Assembly: GCA_025210515.1 (NCBI GenBank)
Contig: JAOARM010000031.1
Location: 1-40,846 of the forward strand
Source: Vallitalea sp.
GTDB lineage: Bacteria > Bacillota > Clostridia > Lachnospirales > Vallitaleaceae
Direction: 5' to 3'
Length of the DNA: 40,846 bases
The notes below the pieces were generated by a model. The model had not been told where the DNA came from, made no database searches, and was given only the letters and a program-made list of their open reading frames with translations. Positions 1-10,300 of the stretch are shown here, piece by piece (within the stretch, counting starts at the first letter, position 1; each line of letters starts with the position of its first letter). The position numbers and the translations under genes are program-made.

Positions 1-72
1 ATTATACCATGTTCACAGATTTAATCCAAAAGAGATATTATTTGAAAGAATATTCTTAACTACTTAACTATA

Positions 73-2532
73 TTATTTATGTGGTTTGAATCCTCTTAAT
101 CTAAGTGCATTGGTTACAACAGATACGGAACTTAATGACATAGCTGCTGCTGCAAACATAGGATTAAGTAATGGACCATCTTTAAAAATGGCATATATTA
201 ATCCAGATGCAAGTGGAATTCCAGCACTATTATAAGCAAAAGCCCAAAATAGATTTTCTTTAATATTTCTAATAGTTGCTTTACTAAGTTCAATCGCGGT
301 AGTTACATCATTAAGGTCATCTTTCATAAGTACAATATCTGCTGAATCCATAGCAATATCTGTACCTGAACCTATTGCAATACCTACATGAGCTTGTGCT
401 AAAGCTGGTGCATCGTTAATTCCATCACCAACCATTGCTACTTTATATCCTTCATCTTGTAATTTTTTCACTTCATTTGCTTTATCTTCTGGAAGAACTT
501 CTGCTAATACAATATCAATTCCTACTTTTTTGGCTATAGCTTCTGCTGTAGCTTGATGATCTCCTGTAATCATGGCTACTTTTATACCCATTTTATGAAG
601 AGAGTCAATTGCTTCTTTACTAGTAGATTTTATTACGTCTGCTACAGCTATAATTCCTGCAAATTTATTATTAATTGCAATAAACATAGGAGTTTTTCCA
701 TTAGATGCTAATGTCTTATTAATATTATCATCTGTTATTTGGATATTCTCTTTTTGCATTAATTTTTTATTTCCAATAATTAATTGTGTTTCATCATTAA
801 GAATTGTTTTAATTCCATGACCAGGTATATTTTCAAAATGTTTTACTGGTATATAACTATAGCCTTCTTCTTCATTTTTATTTACTATTGCTTCTCCTAG
901 TGGATGTTCAGAACCTTTTTCAGCGGAAGCTGTATATCTTAGTATATCTTTTTCAGAAATATTATTAAAAGTTAATATATCTGTTACAACTGGTTTTCCT
1001 TCTGTTATTGTACCTGTCTTATCAAATACTATTGCATTAATTTTATGTGCTGTTTCTAGTCCTTCACCACTTTTAATCAGAATTCCGTAATCTGCACCTT
1101 TACCTGTACCTACCATTATTGCTGTAGGTGTGGCTAGTCCTAACGCACAAGGGCAAGCAATAACTAATACAGCTATAAAAATCCTTAGAGAAAAATTCAA
1201 ATCTCCTGTGGAAATTAACCATATAAGAAATGATACTATTGCTATCCCGATAACTATAGGTACGAAATATCCAGAGATAACATCTGCTAATTTTGCAATT
1301 GGAGCTTTTGTGCCTTGAGCATCTTCTACTAATGTAATTATTCTGGATAAAGCTGTATCTTTTCCTGTTTTATCAGTTCTTACTTTTAGTAGACCATTTT
1401 TATTAATACTTGCTCCTACTACTTTTGAACCAACTACTTTCTCAACAGGTATACTTTCTCCTGTTAACATAGATTCGTCAACGTAGCTATATCCTTCCAT
1501 TACTGTTCCATCAACTGGGATATTTTCCCCTGGTTTAATGAGTACTATATCTCCTTCTTCAACTTCCTCTATTGGTATTATTATTTCTTCATCACCATGA
1601 AGAACTGTTGCTTCTTTTGGTTGCATACCAATTAATTTCTTTATTGCTTCTGAAGTTTTTCCTTTGGAGCGATGCTCCAAAGATTTTCCTAGCATTATTA
1701 ATGCAATAATAACACCTGCTGTTTCAAAGTAAAGTTCCATAACATAATCTGTATTACCTATTATTATCTCATAAGTTGCATATAAACTATATAGAATAGC
1801 TGTACTTGTTCCAACAGCAATTAAAGAATCCATATTAGGATGTCCTTTTACTAATGTCCTAAAACCTACTGTATAGAATTTATTACCAGCAATTATTATA
1901 GGAATTAACAATATAATTTGTGTAAAGGCAAAATTAATAGGATTCATGTGAGGATTAATGAATTCTGGTAATGGTAACCCTACCATATGAGACATTGCTA
2001 CATATAAGAGTAAGACCCCAAATGTGATAGCTACTTTGAATTTTAGCCACATTTTCTTAATTTCTTTTTGTTGAGAATCATCTTCTTGTTCAACATTTTT
2101 TTCTATACTTTGTGGTTTAAATCCTGCTTTTATAATAGCTTGTTTTATTTCTGATAATCTGACTTTTTCCCCATTATATTTAACTGTTGCCTTATTAGTT
2201 AGTCCGTTAACATTTATATTAAATATTCCATCTAGTTTTTTAACGGATTTTTCTACTGACTGAGCACAAGCTGAGCATCTCATTCCTTCTATAGGTATAG
2301 TAACTTCTTTTTCTATAATAATATCTTTTGGTTTGAAGCCTGCTTTTGATATTTCATCAAATATCTCATTTTTGCTTACGATATCTTCATCATATTTAAG
2401 AGTTAATTTATTAGTTGTTAAGTTAACAACAGAGTATTCTACTCCTTGTATTTTTCTTGTTATTTTTTCTACTCTTGCTGAACAAGATGAACATCTCATT
2501 CCTTCTACTATATATGTTTTTTCTACTAACAT
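73..2532 (-). CDS. copA: Copper-exporting P1B-type ATPase CopA
   Basis: Inner-membrane pump that uses ATP to expel Cu(I) from the cytoplasm. The 819-residue protein starts with two heavy-metal-associated domains, each with a GMRCSxC site (C14/C17 and C86/C89). It then shows the actuator TGES motif, the transmembrane metal site CPC (C460-P461-C462), the phosphorylated aspartate in DKTGT (D504), an SEHPLG nucleotide-binding motif and the hinge GDGINDAP. The last membrane helices carry the YN and MSS residues typical of Cu(I) rather than Zn/Cd pumps. The ATG has an AGGAGG site just upstream. It lies 47 bases after the HTH gene in the same direction and probably shares its promoter at 3073-3101. 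No copZ chaperone or CsoR repressor is visible nearby. The copper assignment rests on CPC plus the helix 7/8 residues and is firm. Confidence 0.95.
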   Translation of the reverse strand: MLVEKTYIVEGMRCSSCSARVEKITRKIQGVEYSVVNLTTNKLTLKYDEDIVSKNEIFDEISKAGFKPKDIIIEKEVTIPIEGMRCSACAQSVEKSVKKLDGIFNINVNGLTNKATVKYNGEKVRLSEIKQAIIKAGFKPQSIEKNVEQEDDSQQKEIKKMWLKFKVAITFGVLLLYVAMSHMVGLPLPEFINPHMNPINFAFTQIILLIPIIIAGNKFYTVGFRTLVKGHPNMDSLIAVGTSTAILYSLYATYEIIIGNTDYVMELYFETAGVIIALIMLGKSLEHRSKGKTSEAIKKLIGMQPKEATVLHGDEEIIIPIEEVEEGDIVLIKPGENIPVDGTVMEGYSYVDESMLTGESIPVEKVVGSKVVGASINKNGLLKVRTDKTGKDTALSRIITLVEDAQGTKAPIAKLADVISGYFVPIVIGIAIVSFLIWLISTGDLNFSLRIFIAVLVIACPCALGLATPTAIMVGTGKGADYGILIKSGEGLETAHKINAIVFDKTGTITEGKPVVTDILTFNNISEKDILRYTASAEKGSEHPLGEAIVNKNEEEGYSYIPVKHFENIPGHGIKTILNDETQLIIGNKKLMQKENIQITDDNINKTLASNGKTPMFIAINNKFAGIIAVADVIKSTSKEAIDSLHKMGIKVAMITGDHQATAEAIAKKVGIDIVLAEVLPEDKANEVKKLQDEGYKVAMVGDGINDAPALAQAHVGIAIGSGTDIAMDSADIVLMKDDLNDVTTAIELSKATIRNIKENLFWAFAYNSAGIPLASGLIYAIFKDGPLLNPMFAAAAMSLSSVSVVTNALRLRGFKPHK

Positions 2533-2579
2533 AACTTAACCTCCTTACATATTAATATACTTAATATTATTAATTGATA

Positions 2580-3047
2580 TTATTCAAATTGTTTTAAAGC
2601 TCCTACTACCTTTTCTATAAAAGTAGGTGAACCCCATAAAATAAATCTAGCTTTCTTTTCAACATGATCATATACATAATTGAAACGACATTTTCCTTCC
2701 TCTTGTTCAGAATCTGTCACCACGTCCATAACTATTGCTGCCATAGGTTTAGCTTCTTTTGCTGTCTGTACATAATAGTCTACAATTGTACATATCTGCA
2801 CCTTTTCATCGGAATTAAAATAATCGCTGTCCATAAATACACAGAAATCATCTTTACTAACAGAATTATGTTCACAGTTGCCATTACATGAATTAAGATA
2901 ATTTTCAATAGCATCTTCATATACTCTCCATTGTCCTGCCACCTTTGTTGCTGCTAACTTCCCACTATATATATATCTTCTTATAGTTTTAGAATGTACC
3001 CCTATCTTATAAGCTGTCTCATCAACTGTATAGTATTTTTTATCCAT
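2580..3047 (-). CDS. Excisionase/MerR-type HTH protein upstream of copA
   Basis: 155-residue soluble protein. Residues about 5-50 form an HTH_17 (excisionase/MerR-like) DNA-binding domain, recognisable from the YYTVDETAYKIGV start and the GQWRV wing. A cysteine/histidine cluster follows (C54, C58, H60, then C68), then a C-terminal domain of about 85 residues that I do not recognise. It is the first gene of the copA transcript, with AAGGAGG ahead of the ATG and a strong promoter upstream. A role as a copper- or stress-responsive regulator of copA is inference from position and the Cys/His cluster. Classical CsoR and CopY features are absent. It could instead be unrelated to metal. Confidence 0.7.
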   Translation of the reverse strand: MDKKYYTVDETAYKIGVHSKTIRRYIYSGKLAATKVAGQWRVYEDAIENYLNSCNGNCEHNSVSKDDFCVFMDSDYFNSDEKVQICTIVDYYVQTAKEAKPMAAIVMDVVTDSEQEEGKCRFNYVYDHVEKKARFILWGSPTFIEKVVGALKQFE

Positions 3048-3072
3048 AAGATACCTCCTTGTTATATTTTAT

Positions 3073-3101
3073 ATAATACTACTCACTTTTGCCCTTGTCA
3101 A
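3073..3101 (-). promoter_or_regulatory. Sigma-A promoter of the HTH-copA operon
   Basis: On the minus strand TTGACA (3096-3101) is followed after exactly 17 bases by TATTAT (3073-3078), close to the housekeeping consensus. Upstream, between about 3100 and 3140, the minus strand has several GACAAA-like repeats that could be regulator binding sites. No CopY-type TACAnnTGTA operator was seen. Confidence 0.75.
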
Positions 3102-3213
3102 TACTTTATTGTACATTCATTTGTCTATTTTTGTCCATATACGTCAATCATTATAACAAGTACTTAGAAAGCTTTATCTTAAGTTAACGGTATTAGTGCT
3201 TCATTATTGACGT

Positions 3214-3245
3214 AAAATAACCCCCACCTTGATAAAAGGTAGAGG
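3214..3245 (-). terminator. Rho-independent terminator after the permease fragment
   Basis: On the minus strand a 10-bp stem (arms 3236-3245 and 3221-3230, two G-U pairs) closes a 5-base loop and is followed by a T-rich stretch (3214-3220). It sits directly downstream of the permease remnant at 3284-3751. Confidence 0.7.
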
Positions 3246-3283
3246 CATGAAAGCTTTATTTTCTGATTTCGTTGGAAGTTGAG

Positions 3284-3751
3284 TTATTCATTAATAATAT
3301 TCATTTTTTTGTGTTTAACTATCGTCAAACTAAACAAAATAACTGAAATCACAAAAGAAGTTAATATCTGAATAGTTGCTAAAGGTACTTCTGTATTTTT
3401 AATCATCAATGTTCCAACTTTTGTGAGTATTTCAATATTCATCATGTTACTTGGAAACATCAGAAGTATATGTGTAAATATCGACATATTCTTTGGTATT
3501 GGGATAAAAATTGGAATTAATAAAACGCAAATACTTAAAAGTATGGCGTGATATGTCTTTTTGAAAGCCAATGAGCAGTACATTGATAGTGTTACAGCTA
3601 GAATCAAACCAAAATACCCTCTAATAAGAGAAATGAGAACCACCTGAATCATAGTAGCATCAGTTTTTGAAAATAGCTTGAATATCTGTATGCTCACGTT
3701 ACTTCCTTCAAATCCATATATACCTAGAAACATTAACACATATATGGTCAT
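3284..3751 (-). pseudogene. C-terminal remnant of an ABC-2 type permease
   Basis: The 155 codons encode three or four hydrophobic helices separated by short loops, ending in a lysine-rich cytoplasmic tail. This resembles the second half of an ABC-2 type transporter permease, which normally has about 230-260 residues and six helices. The apparent ATG has no Shine-Dalgarno sequence, and an in-frame TAA lies five codons upstream. No ABC ATPase gene is adjacent. A downstream terminator is intact. I read it as the surviving 3' part of a decayed gene. An alternative is a small unrecognised membrane protein with a weak start. Confidence 0.5.
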
Positions 3752-4058
3752 TATTAATAAGCGTTAAGATTTGCGATTTATTTATAAAATTATATATTTT
3801 TTTGTATAGTGATCTCATTTATTTTAACATAGTTTGCAATAGTTGATAGTAATACTCCTAGTAAATGCCCTATTCTTACATAGCTGTTACCTTCTTCTAC
3901 ACAAAAGCTTGGCTTCTATTATGTGTGAAGTACCACAAGCTTTAATAATGCAAAGAGACTATCTCATTATGAGATAGCCCCTATAGCATATGTATTGTTC
4001 TTTATTGTGATTTTCAAATACTTCAATTATTTGAAGGATAATAATGACATAGATATAT
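3752..4058. other. Non-coding stretch between permease remnant and ATC-hydrolase gene
   Basis: No convincing reading frame. It holds an inverted repeat with 8-bp arms (3904-3911 AAAGCTTG, 3936-3943 CAAGCTTT) and inner CTTC/GAAG pairing, and the terminator at 3952-3981. The rest may be eroded upstream sequence of the permease gene. Confidence 0.5.
3952..3981 (-). terminator. Terminator downstream of the ATC-hydrolase family gene
   Basis: Minus-strand stem of 11 pairs including two G-U wobbles (arms 3971-3981 and 3955-3965) with a 5-base ATAAT loop, followed by TTT. It lies 78 bases past the stop of the gene at 4059-4679. Confidence 0.6.
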
Positions 4059-4679
4059 TCAATCTAATCTACTATATCTAAAATTACAGATATCACATCC
4101 GCTTGCTATAGTCTTATTTCTTACGAATTCAATATCTTTCATATATTGCGCACTAACATAATCAGTTTCACAAAATGCAACACACATTTCTTCTGCACCC
4201 TCTTCTTCTAACCAATTATATAATCCACATTGACATATATCAAAAGCAATATAAGCATCTGACTTGCATCTTTTCATCTTCCAACCATTAGGTTCATTTA
4301 GAGAAAACATGCTTTTTTCTATCATTTTTTTTATAAATTTATATTTTGCTGTTTTAGAAATGAAGAATCGTTGAATTCTATGGTTATCTATATGTTTAGA
4401 AGTCATATCTTTCAAAATTTCTGTTAGAATATCTATTGAGATTTGTTGTTCCAATCTAAAATCATTCCTTAATGTTCTGTACATAGAAAGTCCTAATACA
4501 CCGTAATTAAAATTTTGTTTATTTAATTTCTGCTTATATTTTATAGCATTTGGTTCAATCTTTCTGTAATTTTTTAATGTTTTATTAATAAACTCTTGCT
4601 TCTTATTCCTGCTTCCTAGATTTTCTTCAATCACTTCATGTGATAGTTTTAGTGCTTTTTTGGCTTGTTTAATATTCAT
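4059..4679 (-). CDS. L-2-amino-thiazoline-4-carboxylic acid hydrolase family protein
   Basis: 206-residue soluble protein. The C-terminal half fits the ATC hydrolase family (PF14196) layout: a FDICQCG segment, an EEEG.EE..VAFCETD segment, and a closing RNKTIASG..C.F.Y segment. The founding enzyme opens the thiazoline ring of ATC on the way to L-cysteine, but most clostridial members are uncharacterised, so substrate is unknown. The ATG follows a GGGGGG-rich ribosome site. The gene is transcribed away from the RND transporter operon at 4853, and its promoter (TTGATA-17-TATACT, minus strand) is interleaved with palindromes there, which suggests linked control. The family call is good; the function is not established. 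Confidence 0.75.
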   Translation of the reverse strand: MNIKQAKKALKLSHEVIEENLGSRNKKQEFINKTLKNYRKIEPNAIKYKQKLNKQNFNYGVLGLSMYRTLRNDFRLEQQISIDILTEILKDMTSKHIDNHRIQRFFISKTAKYKFIKKMIEKSMFSLNEPNGWKMKRCKSDAYIAFDICQCGLYNWLEEEGAEEMCVAFCETDYVSAQYMKDIEFVRNKTIASGCDICNFRYSRLD

Positions 4680-4724
4680 AATATCCCCCCATTTTGATAT
4701 TAATAATTAAATATTTACTTGTTA

Positions 4725-4753
4725 AGTATAGTCTACATGATATTAATTATCAA
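4725..4753 (-). promoter_or_regulatory. Promoter of the ATC-hydrolase family gene with overlapping palindrome
   Basis: Minus strand TTGATA (4748-4753), 17 bases, TATACT (4725-4730). An inverted repeat GATATT-7-AATATC (4739-4744 and 4752-4757) covers the -35 box and part of the spacer, the position expected of a repressor site. Confidence 0.7.
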
Positions 4754-4783
4754 TATCAAATTTCACAATATCCCAATTAACTA

Positions 4784-4825
4784 TTGTATATATAATACAA
4801 TTGTTTTATACTTTCATTTGTACAA
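4784..4825 (+). promoter_or_regulatory. Promoter and palindromic operators of the RND/GLUG operon
   Basis: TTGTAT (4784-4789) and TATACT (4807-4812) are 17 bases apart. Inverted repeat ATTGTAT-5-ATACAAT (4783-4789, 4795-4801) covers the -35 box, and the perfect 8-mer palindrome TTGTACAA (4818-4825) falls at the expected start of transcription. This suggests a dimeric repressor. No regulator gene is adjacent. Confidence 0.6.
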
Positions 4826-4852
4826 TAATTACTTTTAAGAAAGGACAGAAAC

Positions 4853-7306
4853 ATGGATGATAAGGAAAACAAACTATCTTTAATTGAAAAAATATCAACT
4901 CAAATAGTTGATAAGAGAAATGCCTTTTTTTTGTTATATACAATACTTCTAGTTTTTTGTATATTTTCAAAATCGTGGGTAAATGTAAACGATGATATTA
5001 CAACTTATTTACCCGAAACAACTGAGACTAGACAAGGTCTTGATATAATGAACAAAGAATTTTTAACTTATGGAACGGCAAAAGTTATGATTTCTAATAT
5101 TACATATGAACAAGCATTAGTTATAAAAGATGAAATAGAAACAATTGAAGGTGTTTCTCGTATTACATTTGATAATACAGAAGAACATTTTAAATTAGCT
5201 TCAGCACTTTTTCTTATTTCATTCAAAGGCGAAGATAAAGAAGAAATAACACAGAATGCTATGCAAGAGGTTCTGAATATAATAGAAAACTATGATCATT
5301 ATGTATCTACTAGTATTACTGAAGATACTGCGGCATCTCTAGAATCAGAAATTAAACTAGTACTTATTGTAGCAATTTTTATTATTCTAGGAGTATTATT
5401 TTTCACATCAAAAACTTATATGGAAATACCTGTTTTGGTACTTACCTTTGGTGTTGCCGCTGTACTTAATATGGGTACACATTTTCTCTATGGAGAAATA
5501 TCATTTATATCTAACTCTATAGCAGTTGTTTTGCAATTAGCTTTGGCTATTGACTATGCTATTATACTTTGTCATAGATTTACAGAGGAAAGACAACACC
5601 TTCAAGCAAGAGAAGCAACTATAAAAGCTCTTAGTAAAGCAATACCAGAGATATCTTCAAGTAGTTTGACTACAATATCCGGTTTAATGGCGTTAATGTT
5701 TATGCAATTTACTTTAGGTTTTGATATGGGTCTTGTATTGATAAAAGCCTTATTATTTAGTTTATTAATAGTCTTTACTCTAATGCCAGGATTATTAATG
5801 TTATTCACTAACTTAATGGATAAAACAGTACATAAAAACTTTGTACCTCAAATATCAGTATGGGGTAAAATTGTTGTAAAAACAAGATATATTATACCTC
5901 CACTATTCGTTATGATAGTAATAGGAGCATTTTATTATTCAAGCCAAACAAATTATGTATATGGTTATAGTACTTTATCCACAATAAAGGAAAATGAAAA
6001 TCAAATTGCTAACAAAAAAATCAAAAATACTTTCGGAAGTAATAATCTGTTAGCTATTATGGTTCCATCTGGTGATTATGAATTAGAAGGAGAATTATTA
6101 CATGATTTTGAGAATCTTGAAGTAACTGATACAGCCATTGGGCTTGCAAATACAAAAGTAGATGATAACTACTATGTTACAGATAAATTAAATCCAAGAC
6201 AATTTGCAGAACTCACTGATATAGATATAGAAATATCAAAATTACTGTATCAAGCATATGCAGTAGAGCAAGGTACATATAGTAAATTAGTAAACGGTAT
6301 AGATGACTATGGAGTTCCACTTATAGATATATTTATATTCTTATATGATCAAAAACAAGCAGGCTATTATACATTAGATGAAGAATTAGAAACTAAGATG
6401 GATGATATTCACGAAAAGTTAACAGAAGGAAAAAATCAATTAGAAAGTGATTCATATACAAGATTATTGCTTGATCTTAATATGCCAGAAGAAGGTGAAG
6501 AAGCATTTAGTTGGTTAGAAACTTTTCATACTATAGCTAGTAAATACTATGATGAAGTACATTTTGCTGGAGAAACTACTAGTAATAATGATTTAGGTAT
6601 GTTTTTTGCAAAAGATAATTTGATTATTAGTATTTTATCAGCTTTGTTCGTAATGCTTATTTTGTTATTCACCTTTAAATCTGCTGGAGTTCCAGTATTA
6701 CTAGTATTAACAATACAAGGAAGTATATGGATTAATTTCTCTTTCCCAGTATTTCAAAATATTAATATATTCTTCATGAGTTATTTAGTAGTAACATCTA
6801 TACAAATGGGTGCCACAATTGATTATGCCATTGTTATTACAAGTCGTTATATGGAGTTAAAAAAGGTAATGCCTATTAATAAAGCTATGGTTGAATCTCT
6901 TAATCAAGCTTTTCCAACAATTATAACTTCTGGTACTATACTAGCATCGTCAGGTATACTTATTGGAAGAATAACATCAGACTATGCTATTTCTTCTATT
7001 GGAACTTGCTTAGGTAGAGGTACCATTATTTCATTAATTTTAGTAATGGGGGTACTTCCTCAAACACTATTATTCGGTGATAAAATTATTGAAAAAACTG
7101 CTTTTGTTCTAAAACGTAAAGGATTAATTACATCATCACACAAAGGTAATTTAAAAATGAATGGTAAATTACAAGGATATGTAACTGGTTTTATTGATGC
7201 TGATGTTAAAGGTACAATAAAAGGAGAAGTTAAAGGAATCGTGGAAATTGGTAGTCTATCCTATGATACTAAAGAATTAGAAATGAGAGAGGAGCTTGTT
7301 GAGTGA
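4853..7306 (+). CDS. RND superfamily (MMPL-type) transporter with glycine-periodic tail
   Basis: 817-residue integral membrane protein, likely proton-driven exporter of a lipid or other hydrophobic compound. TM1 lies at about residues 25-44, followed by a large extracytoplasmic loop, then a five-helix bundle. The same pattern repeats in the second half (helices about 595-735), as in two-fold RND/MMPL transporters. Conserved pieces include the helix-4-like ALAIDYAIILCHRF and its counterpart GATIDYAIVITSRY. The last about 50 residues (from about 765) are unusual: glycine every four to six residues in a beta-rich pattern resembling bactofilins. AAGGA precedes the ATG. It overlaps the next gene by GTGA, so the two are translationally coupled. 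Substrate unknown. Confidence 0.88.
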   Translation: MDDKENKLSLIEKISTQIVDKRNAFFLLYTILLVFCIFSKSWVNVNDDITTYLPETTETRQGLDIMNKEFLTYGTAKVMISNITYEQALVIKDEIETIEGVSRITFDNTEEHFKLASALFLISFKGEDKEEITQNAMQEVLNIIENYDHYVSTSITEDTAASLESEIKLVLIVAIFIILGVLFFTSKTYMEIPVLVLTFGVAAVLNMGTHFLYGEISFISNSIAVVLQLALAIDYAIILCHRFTEERQHLQAREATIKALSKAIPEISSSSLTTISGLMALMFMQFTLGFDMGLVLIKALLFSLLIVFTLMPGLLMLFTNLMDKTVHKNFVPQISVWGKIVVKTRYIIPPLFVMIVIGAFYYSSQTNYVYGYSTLSTIKENENQIANKKIKNTFGSNNLLAIMVPSGDYELEGELLHDFENLEVTDTAIGLANTKVDDNYYVTDKLNPRQFAELTDIDIEISKLLYQAYAVEQGTYSKLVNGIDDYGVPLIDIFIFLYDQKQAGYYTLDEELETKMDDIHEKLTEGKNQLESDSYTRLLLDLNMPEEGEEAFSWLETFHTIASKYYDEVHFAGETTSNNDLGMFFAKDNLIISILSALFVMLILLFTFKSAGVPVLLVLTIQGSIWINFSFPVFQNINIFFMSYLVVTSIQMGATIDYAIVITSRYMELKKVMPINKAMVESLNQAFPTIITSGTILASSGILIGRITSDYAISSIGTCLGRGTIISLILVMGVLPQTLLFGDKIIEKTAFVLKRKGLITSSHKGNLKMNGKLQGYVTGFIDADVKGTIKGEVKGIVEIGSLSYDTKELEMREELVE

Positions 7307-10300
7307 AAAAGTTAACTATATATTTGTCTTTAGCTCTTATATTATGGACTTTAATATTACCAGCTAATAATATAAATGCTGAAACAACATCTAATATTAT
7401 ATACATTAATTCAGTAGAAGATTTAATTGCTTTATCCACTAATTGTACTCTAGATACTTATTCACAAAACAAAATTATTTCATTAACTACTAATATAGAT
7501 TTATCAGATATAGAATTTAAAGCTATTCCAAGTTTTTCTGGATTATTTAATGGAAATAACTATACTATCAGTGGTTTTAAAAATTATATTTCTGGTTCTA
7601 GTCAAGGATTATTCCGTTATTTACAAGAAGATGGAGTTATTCAGAATCTTAATGTAGAAGCTGAAATAAAGCCTAAAGGAACTAAGAAGCAAATAGGTGG
7701 TATTATTGGAACTAATAGAGGTCAGATAATTAATTGTTCTTTCAAAGGTACTGTAAAAGGTGATACAAGTATTGGTGGTGTTGTTGGATATAATGATAAA
7801 ACAGGTAGTGTAACAAACTGTACTTCCAATGGCATCGTTATTGGAGAACATTATACAGGTGGTATTGTAGGTCAGAATGTAGGATATATACAAGGATGTA
7901 TCAATAATAGTCAAGTTAATACTAATGATGATTCTATACCAAATAACAATATGGCATCTTATGATATAAAAAGCATAAATAAAAAATTAAATTCTACAGA
8001 AAATATTGATGCTCAAACTGATACAGGTGGTATTGTAGGATATAATAGAGGAATTATAGAATCAAGTGTCAATAAAGCAGTCATTGGTTATCAGCATGTA
8101 GGTTATAACATTGGCGGAGTTGTTGGTAGACAATCAGGTTATATTTCAAAGTGTAAAAACTATGGTGTAGTATATGGAAGAAAAGACGTTGGTGGTATCG
8201 TAGGTCAATCTGAACCTTTTATTCGTCTTTTATTTTCAGAAGACACTTTAGAACAGATTGATAATAAACTAGTTGAACTTAATACTTTAGTAGAAAAACT
8301 AGTTAACGAAAAGCAAAGTTCAACTAATACAATATCAAGTAGATTAGAAAGTTTAAATACTCTTACAAATTCTGCATCTAATAAAATGCAAGCTTTGATT
8401 GATAATACAACTGATTATATTGATGAATCTACAGGAACTGTTAATACTGGAATAGAAAGATTTCGTCATGTTATGGATCAATTAGAGCCAGTTGTAGACT
8501 CATTTACTGAAGCATCTGAAGAAATAACAAAAGGTATTACTGAACTAGGAAAGGGCTTTGATGAATTATCAAAAGCTTCTTCTTCAGTAAGTGGTGGTAT
8601 TAGCGACCTAGACGATGCTTTTGATGATCTAGAAAGAGCATCAAATAGTGTTACTGCTGCTTTTAACAGAATGTCAGCCGCTATGGATCTTTTACGAAAA
8701 GCTTCTGAACATTCACCAGAAGTAGATGCTGCAATTGAAGAACTTATTGGTACAGAAGGTGCAGATGGTACTTTACAAGGTGGTGCCTTGCAGGATTTAA
8801 TGAAGGCTAATGAAGCTTTAGAAGATGCTATTAATAAAGTAAATGAAACTCTTGAAGGCACAGATGATCCTTCAACTTTAGAATTACTTGAAGTATTAAA
8901 AGATATTTCGCCTGAACTTAAAGTGGCATTAGAAAATATTAATTCAGCTCTTCCAAAAATAACCCATGCATTATCTGTCTTTGCTAAAGAATTTCAAAAA
9001 GATCAACCTTTAATTAATCAAGCTTTAATTAATATGACTGATGCTATGGAGAACCTAAGAGATTTTTCAATTTATTTTGGTAAAGCTTGTGAAGATATGA
9101 ATGATTCTCTTAATGATTTTAACTCCGCATCATATTATACAACTAAAGCTATGAAGAACTTTTCAAATGGTACTAAATATTTTACAAATGCTTCTAATAA
9201 GTGTACTGAAGGTTTAGATTCTATAAGAGATATTATAAAAGAATATAATGAATATGAAATGCTACAATTACCTAAATTAACAGATTACATAACAGAAAGT
9301 AGTGATTCACTATTTGAAGAAATAGATAATATATCAGAAGAATTAACATTACTTAACAATGAAGTAAAAGATTCTTCTAACACATTCTATAATAATCTTA
9401 GAAACATTAATAAAAAGTTTGAGGAAATTGCTGACATAATTAGAGATGGGCTTAATTCTTTATCATTCAACGATATGGATTTGTTTGAGGATATTTCTGA
9501 TAAAGACTATCAAGAAGAAGAAAAAGCTACTATTAAAAAAGGTGTCGTTAATGCTTGTTATAATGAAGCAAACATTTTCGGCGATGTTAATGTTGGTGGT
9601 ATTACAGGTTCAATGGCTATCGAATACGACTTTGACCCTGAAGATGATATTCTTAATAAAGGAAAACAATCTTTCAACTTTAAATATCAAACAAAAGCAT
9701 TATTATTATCATCAGTTAACAAAGGAAACATTGAAGCTAAGAAGAATTATGCAGGTGGTATTGTCGGTAGAATGGACTTAGGTTTAATCATTACAAGTGA
9801 GAACTATGGTTCTATTACAAATCTAGATGGTGATTATACTGGTGGAATTGCAGGTTCATCTAAAAGTGTTATTAGACAATGTTATTCACTAAGTGAACTT
9901 TCTGGTAAAGATTATGTTGGTGGTATAGCTGGATATGGAACGGATATATATAACTGTCATTCATTAATTAATGTAATAGAATCTAATGAATATACAGGAG
10001 CAATAGCTGGAGATATTAATGGTATTATAGAAAATAATATCTTTGTTGAGAATAGTGTTCAAGGAGTTGATGGCATTAGTTATGGTAATAAAGCTATTCC
10101 ACGAACTTACGATGAATTTATTGCAAGGGAAAATTTACCAAAAGCTTTCAAATCTCTAGAACTTAATTTTATTGTTGATAATAATATTATTAAAACTATT
10201 CCTTTTAAATATGGTGATTCCATTAGTGTGACCAAATTACCAGAAATACCTAATAAACAAGGACACTATAGCGAATGGTCTAGTTATGACTTGACGAACC

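Noticed and set aside
46..57. AAGAATATTCTT palindrome after copA as a terminator
   Set aside because: Too short and AT-only, with no T-run; not a convincing terminator.
8478..8861. Minus-strand 127-codon frame opposite the GLUG gene
   Set aside because: Its serine/alanine-rich translation mirrors the coiled-coil codons on the other strand; no ribosome site or family motif.
9446..9781. Plus-strand 111-codon frame inside the GLUG protein gene
   Set aside because: It overlaps a long well-supported gene in another frame, is Lys/Ile/Leu-biased as expected of a shifted frame, and has no ribosome site.
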